Below, piece by piece: positions 60,943 to 64,000 of a stretch of 64,000 nucleotides of DNA. The number at the start of each line of letters is the position of its first letter. Position 1 is the stretch's first letter. The DNA is from an uncultured bacterium (GTDB taxonomy: Bacteria > Bacillota > Clostridia > Lachnospirales > Lachnospiraceae), in assembly GCA_905214875.1 (NCBI GenBank), contig CAJMNR010000023.1:1-64000 (forward strand), read 5' to 3'. Both the position numbers and the translations under genes were made by a program. The notes beneath the pieces are model-generated. The model saw nothing but the letters and a program-made list of their open reading frames with translations, searched no databases and was not told where the DNA came from.

Positions 60943-61110
60943 AAAAAAATCTTGTCAGTTACGGTGTACGAAATAATTTTCAATACAAAATGATATGACG
61001 CACCAATTTGTCTGTATGTCATCAATGGCAGCAGTTGAAGAGGTGCGTTTTTATGATTATTAGAAGATTGTTTGAAAGAGTTTATCTTTGATTGTAAGCT
61101 AAGAACGTAT
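60943..61110 (+). pseudogene. module copy A: core, stem-loop and decayed recombinase 5' end
   Basis: The core around 60943-60972 (ends G-T-G-T-A-C-G-A-A in DNA letters) and the stem ACGCACC/GGTGCGT (60998-61004 with 61042-61048, then T5) precede an ATG at 61053. The following 58 bases closely resemble the first codons of the recombinase relic at 63574, including GATTGTAAGCTAAGAA at about 61091-61106. A frameshift and early stops make it non-functional. The same order of elements recurs at 63475-63630. Confidence 0.6.
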
Positions 61111-61156
61111 TAATGATGATTGATGAATTTTGATAGGTAAGTAAAAAGGAGAATTT

Positions 61157-61780
61157 ATGGGATTAATTATAAATTACATAAGAGAGATGTTAGGGTATAT
61201 GGTTTGCGCTGGAATTTTATATATTCCAATTCGTTTTATATACTTAAAAAGAAAGAAAATAAGTACTACATATGTTTATGAAATGTTATTGGCTGCCTTT
61301 GTCTTATATATGGTTGGATTGTTATCACAGACAATTGTACCAAAATGGATAATGGGTATAGATTCATTAACAGGTAAATTCTATTTTGATATTTATACTT
61401 CAAATGAGATTAGTTCGCTAAATCTTATACCGTTCAAAACAATATGGCAATATGTATCGGGTGATGTCGGTACTGTAATGAGTACGGAGATTGCATCCGT
61501 ATCTATACTGAATATTTTAGCAAATTTATTACTGTTTGCTCCAATAGGTTTTTTTGTACCATTACTATGGAAGCGACAATGCTCTGTTGTGAAAATTGGT
61601 GTAATAGGGTTTTTTACAACTTGTTCAATTGAATTTATCCAATATTTTATTGGTCGTAGTTCAGATATAGACGATGTAATATTGAATACACTAGATGTTT
61701 TATTTGGTTATTTTGTATATAAATTAATTAGAGTAGGGTATTTATCAATTATAGAATATAAAAAGGATAACATATATTAA
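61157..61780 (+). CDS. VanZ-family membrane protein
   Basis: A 207-residue polytopic membrane protein of the VanZ-like family (PF04892), named after the teicoplanin-resistance protein. The family features N-L-I-P-F, N-I-L-A-N-L-L-L-F-A-P-I-G-F and S-I-E-F-I-Q-Y-F-I-G-R-S-S-D-I-D-D-V are visible, with about five hydrophobic segments. No van cluster is present, so a glycopeptide role is not implied. AAGGAGA lies 5 nt upstream. It stands between module copies A and B in the accessory region. Confidence 0.88.
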   Translation: MGLIINYIREMLGYMVCAGILYIPIRFIYLKRKKISTTYVYEMLLAAFVLYMVGLLSQTIVPKWIMGIDSLTGKFYFDIYTSNEISSLNLIPFKTIWQYVSGDVGTVMSTEIASVSILNILANLLLFAPIGFFVPLLWKRQCSVVKIGVIGFFTTCSIEFIQYFIGRSSDIDDVILNTLDVLFGYFVYKLIRVGYLSIIEYKKDNIY

Positions 61781-61837
61781 TAAAAAACAAATTTTTCTAC
61801 TAATTAGTGTATTTATGCTAGAATTCATTCATTAATG

Positions 61838-61922
61838 GAAAAAGTCACACCAGTGATGAATGTAGAAAACCTCCTATACGTATGTACTTTATGTACAGTT
61901 GTCACGTATAGGAGGTTTTTTA
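61838..61922. repeat. module copy B: core plus perfect 13-bp stem-loop
   Basis: A core like that of copy C (shared CCAGTGATG) is followed directly by a perfect 13-bp stem (61869-61881 with 61904-61916) and a T run. Compared with copy C, about 35 bases between core and stem are missing and no recombinase follows. The stem can act as a bidirectional terminator for vanZ and for the 29-residue gene on the other strand. Confidence 0.65.
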
Positions 61923-61953
61923 TCTATCTTTTTGAATGGATGCAGCATGTGCA

Positions 61954-62043
61954 TTATTTATCTTCATCATTTAAAGCACTAACTAAATGAAATACGGCTC
62001 CCATTACAGCCAATACTACGGCAACAATTATAGCCTTTAGCAT
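61954..62043 (-). CDS. 29-residue single-helix membrane peptide
   Basis: A short frame (begins M-L-K-A-I-I-V-A, ends N-D-E-D-K) with one hydrophobic helix over residues 3-17 and a charged end. It has AAGGAGAC upstream and, 35 nt further up, a near-consensus promoter (TTGAAT, 17 nt, TATAAT), and it runs towards the stem-loop of copy B as terminator. The full set of expression signals argues that it is a real small gene. I know no family; regulatory small membrane protein or toxin-like peptide are both possible. Confidence 0.6.
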   Translation of the reverse strand: MLKAIIVAVVLAVMGAVFHLVSALNDEDK

Positions 62044-62078
62044 ACGATTTGTCTCCTTCTATGTTTTAATACAGTGTT

Positions 62079-62107
62079 ATTATAGTCTGATTTTGACTTT
62101 TATTCAA
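62079..62107 (-). promoter_or_regulatory. promoter of the 29-residue gene
   Basis: On the minus strand TTGAAT (62107-62102), 17-nt spacer, TATAAT (62084-62079). Confidence 0.7.
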
Positions 62108-62147
62108 ACTGTTTTGGTTACCAGAAAAGGAAAAGGGAGATATAAAA

Positions 62148-62183
62148 ATGATTTGTTTTACTGAAGACGCAGAACCAATTTAA
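62148..62183 (+). CDS. possible 11-residue mini-ORF upstream of the M42 peptidase
   Basis: ATG followed by ten codons and TAA, with AAGGGAGA 5-6 nt upstream. It could be a leader peptide or the remnant of a longer gene; there is no other support. A TATAAT at 62210-62215 lies between it and the peptidase, without a clear -35. Confidence 0.25.
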   Translation: MICFTEDAEPI

Positions 62184-62246
62184 CTCTAGTATTTATTTTT
62201 ATTCTTGGATATAATGAATTAAAAATAGTGATAGGAGAATGTACAG

Positions 62247-63278
62247 ATGAAAAAAAGTGAATATATTATTTCAACATTAAAAACATTAGTAGAGATTCCA
62301 AGTCCATCTGGATTTACAAGAGAGGTAATGGCTTTCGTTGAGAAGGAAGTTAGTCTGATGGGCTATGACTGTTATTATACAAAGCGCGGCGGATTGATTA
62401 TAGAGGTAAAAGGAAAATCTTCTAAAACCACTGGACTTTCTGCTCATGTAGATACGTTAGGAGCGATGGTACGCTCTATTAATTCGGATGGAACCATTAA
62501 TTTTACTGAGGTTGGTGGCTATACACTGCAGAGTGTAGAAGGATGCTATTGCAAACTTCATACGAGAGAAGGAAGCGTCTATACGGGAACTATATTGTGT
62601 AAGAGTTCTACGGTACATGTTTATGATGATGCTAGAACATTGGAACGAAATGAAAAGAATATGATGATTCGTTTAGATGAAGAGGTTGGGGGTAAAGAGG
62701 ATGTAGAGAAGCTTGGAATTATGGCAGGAGATTACATAAGTCTTGACCCTAGATTTGAATATACAAAATCTGGGTTTGTAAAATCGAGACATCTAGATGA
62801 CAAGGCAAGTGTCGCTGTATTGTTAGGACTTTTAAAGGAAATGAAGGAAGAAAATATTATTCCAGAAAATCAGCTTAAGATATTAATTAGCAATTATGAA
62901 GAAGTCGGCTTTGGAGCCAGCTATCTTCCAGAGGATATTGAAGAAATGCTTGCGATTGATATGGGAGCAGTTGGAGATGATTTAAATGGTTCAGAAGTGA
63001 AAGTATCTATTTGCGCAAAGGATTCCAGTGGACCATATGATTACGAAATGACGAATCGTCTTATTGCCTTAGCAAAGGAAAATGAGATTCCATATGTAGT
63101 TGATGTATTTCCGTATTATGGATCGGATGTTTCCTCAGCACTTCGAGGTGGAAATAACATACGTGGAGCGTTAATTGGACATGGTGTCAGTGCATCTCAT
63201 GGTATGGAACGAACGCATGAAAAGGGACTAATGGCAACACTGGAGCTAGTTAAGGCTTACGTTACTTGCAAAGAGTAA
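62247..63278 (+). CDS. M42-family metallo-aminopeptidase
   Basis: A 343-residue M42 peptidase (glutamyl/tetrahedral aminopeptidase group), a cytosolic dinuclear-metal enzyme that trims peptides. The metal ligands are visible: A-H-V-D-T-L-G, R-H-L-D-D-K-A-S, Y-E-E-V-G-F-G-A (catalytic Glu and ligand Glu), A-I-D-M-G-A and S-H-G-M-E-R-T-H. A PDZ-like insertion covers about residues 70-170. AGGAGA precedes the ATG. It sits between module copies B and C, so it may be part of the accessory cargo. Confidence 0.92.
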   Translation: MKKSEYIISTLKTLVEIPSPSGFTREVMAFVEKEVSLMGYDCYYTKRGGLIIEVKGKSSKTTGLSAHVDTLGAMVRSINSDGTINFTEVGGYTLQSVEGCYCKLHTREGSVYTGTILCKSSTVHVYDDARTLERNEKNMMIRLDEEVGGKEDVEKLGIMAGDYISLDPRFEYTKSGFVKSRHLDDKASVAVLLGLLKEMKEENIIPENQLKILISNYEEVGFGASYLPEDIEEMLAIDMGAVGDDLNGSEVKVSICAKDSSGPYDYEMTNRLIALAKENEIPYVVDVFPYYGSDVSSALRGGNNIRGALIGHGVSASHGMERTHEKGLMATLELVKAYVTCKE

Positions 63279-63339
63279 TAGAGTTTTGATGGCATAACGT
63301 TAGATGAAATATAGGCGCTTAAAAGCGCACATCAAGTTA

Positions 63340-63429
63340 TACCAGAGCGTTCTTGCTCTTTTAGATGAAGACGTTGATGCTCAAAATGTTTATCAATACT
63401 GGGATGAACCAGCTGAGGATGAAGAATAA
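63340..63429 (+). pseudogene. truncated second copy of the yebC 3' end
   Basis: The frame ending at TAA 63427-63429 reads A-Q-N-V-Y-Q-Y-W-D-E-P-A-E-D-E-E, matching the yebC terminus V-Q-N-V-Y-H-N-W-D-E-P-T-E-D-E-E; the DNA is also similar. Only about 28 codons remain. It is followed by the same order of elements as the true yebC (core, stem-loop, recombinase). A small hairpin GCGCTT-AA-AAGCGC lies just before it (63315-63328). Confidence 0.8.
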
Positions 63430-63474
63430 TTGATTCTATGCGGGTTTCCGCGATTTCTTCGTTCTGAAATTTCT

Positions 63475-63572
63475 AAAAAATCGTGCCAGTGATGGTATAC
63501 GAACACTTTTTTAGAAGCTCAATTACGAATGTATAAAACCTCTTATACGTATGTCACGTATAGGAGGTTTTT
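63475..63572 (+). promoter_or_regulatory. module copy C: core plus stem-loop enclosing the recombinase Shine-Dalgarno
   Basis: The core at 63475-63503 matches copies A and B. The stem ACCTCTTATACGT (63538-63550) pairs with 63556-63568 (12 pairs and one G-U). GGAGG (63563-63567) lies in the 3' arm, six bases before the ATG at 63574, and T6 follows the stem. Folding would hide the ribosome-binding site or stop transcription. Confidence 0.65.
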
Positions 63573-63573
63573 T

Positions 63574-63975
63574 ATGTTGTTAGAAGATGTATTAAAGGAG
63601 TTTGTATTTGATTGCAAGCTAAGAAAGATCAGTGAGAGGACGATTAAGTCTTATCAGAATAACAAAAGGGCTGTCATTAAGAGCTACATTAAGTATCTAA
63701 TGGATAAGCAGCTAACAGAGAGCTATGTAAATGGAATGATTAAGGTTATGAGAGCTTACTTTAAGTATGCGTACCGAGAGGAGTACATTATACGTAATCC
63801 AATGGAGAAGATAAGTTTTCAGAAAGAGCCGATTACATTGATTAATAAGTTTACAGATGATGAAGTCATGCGTATGGTTCGTTTCTACAGAGGCAGCAGA
63901 TATCTTGATATTAGAAATCAGCTTATTAAGTACATGAGAGTGCGTAATGCATTCTTTGCGAAGAAAATCGGTTAG
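63574..63975 (+). pseudogene. tyrosine recombinase/integrase with internal deletion
   Basis: 133 residues. The first ~115 are the N-terminal SAM-like DNA-binding domain (E-R-T-I-K-S-Y, Y-F-K-Y-A-Y-R-E-E-Y-I-I-R-N-P) and the start of the catalytic domain (F-T-D-D-E-V-M-R-M-V). After Y-L-D-I-R-N-Q the sequence jumps to K-Y-M-R-V-R-N-A-F-F, which in related recombinases lies roughly 60 residues later; the first catalytic Arg is therefore lost. It then stops. Intact relatives are about 300 residues with R-H-R-Y. It is not expected to be active. Recombinases of this kind are common in Lachnospiraceae. Confidence 0.75.
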
Positions 63976-64000
63976 TGGCATATCGATTCATCGATCAATA

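Overview
The window is low-GC DNA from an endospore-forming Firmicute, most likely a plant-polysaccharide-degrading member of the Lachnospiraceae (Lachnoclostridium/Clostridium phytofermentans-like). The reasons are a complete spoIIIAA-AH operon followed by asp23-nusB-xseA-xseB-ispA-dxs-tlyA-nadK-argR, a large modular secreted GH5 cellulase, AT-rich intergenic DNA with consensus sigma-A promoters, and a relic of a tyrosine recombinase of the type common in this family. I see no rRNA, tRNA or CRISPR array. The species is inference.

Layout. 0-4.5 kb: an Amidase_6-type hydrolase and a class Ia ribonucleotide reductase operon preceded by two perfect palindromes. 4.5-7.5 kb: gdhA, a short-chain dehydrogenase and a zinc-ribbon micro-protein. 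7.5-9.7 kb: two tandem paralogous cell-surface proteins, each flanked by mutually complementary 12-nt motifs. 9.8-12.1 kb: a PadR-DUF1700-DUF4097-PspC envelope-stress operon with a palindromic operator on its promoter. 12.2-15.6 kb: chemotaxis genes (MCP, CheY, CheX-like). 15.7-21.3 kb: argS, an MFS exporter with a possible leader peptide, a DUF815 ATPase and a small membrane protein. 21.4-25.1 kb: ppx-ppk polyphosphate operon. 25.4-29.2 kb: queA, a lipid kinase, a hairpin cluster, a compositionally odd GT8 glycosyltransferase and a lipoprotein. 29.3-32.8 kb: aromatic amino acid operon aroF-tyrA-aroA behind a strong promoter and a 31-bp dyad. 33.1-39.8 kb: an EF-G-like GTPase and the GH5 enzyme. 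39.9-46.7 kb: uppP, yqeG, aroK, efp, an FAD oxidoreductase, deoC with a divergent DeoR-type regulator, and aroE. 46.9-60 kb: sporulation and housekeeping block. 60-64 kb: yebC followed by an accessory region.

The accessory region from 60.9 kb to the window end is the most unusual part. After yebC come three related copies (A, B, C) of a short module made of a conserved core and a stem-loop. They separate a vanZ-like gene from a 29-residue membrane peptide plus an M42 aminopeptidase. Copy C sits behind a second, truncated copy of the yebC 3' end and runs into an internally deleted tyrosine recombinase whose Shine-Dalgarno sequence lies inside the stem. Copy A runs into a decayed 5' end of the same recombinase. 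This looks like repeated insertion or segmental duplication at the yebC 3' end.

Functionally, the shikimate genes are dispersed (aroF-tyrA-aroA, aroK, aroE). ppx/ppk balance polyphosphate. ispA and dxs feed isoprenoid supply for undecaprenyl phosphate, which uppP recycles. The spoIIIA products form the mother-cell part of the forespore channel. Where a better ribosome-binding site or the family N-terminus indicated it, I chose start codons internal to the longest reading frame.
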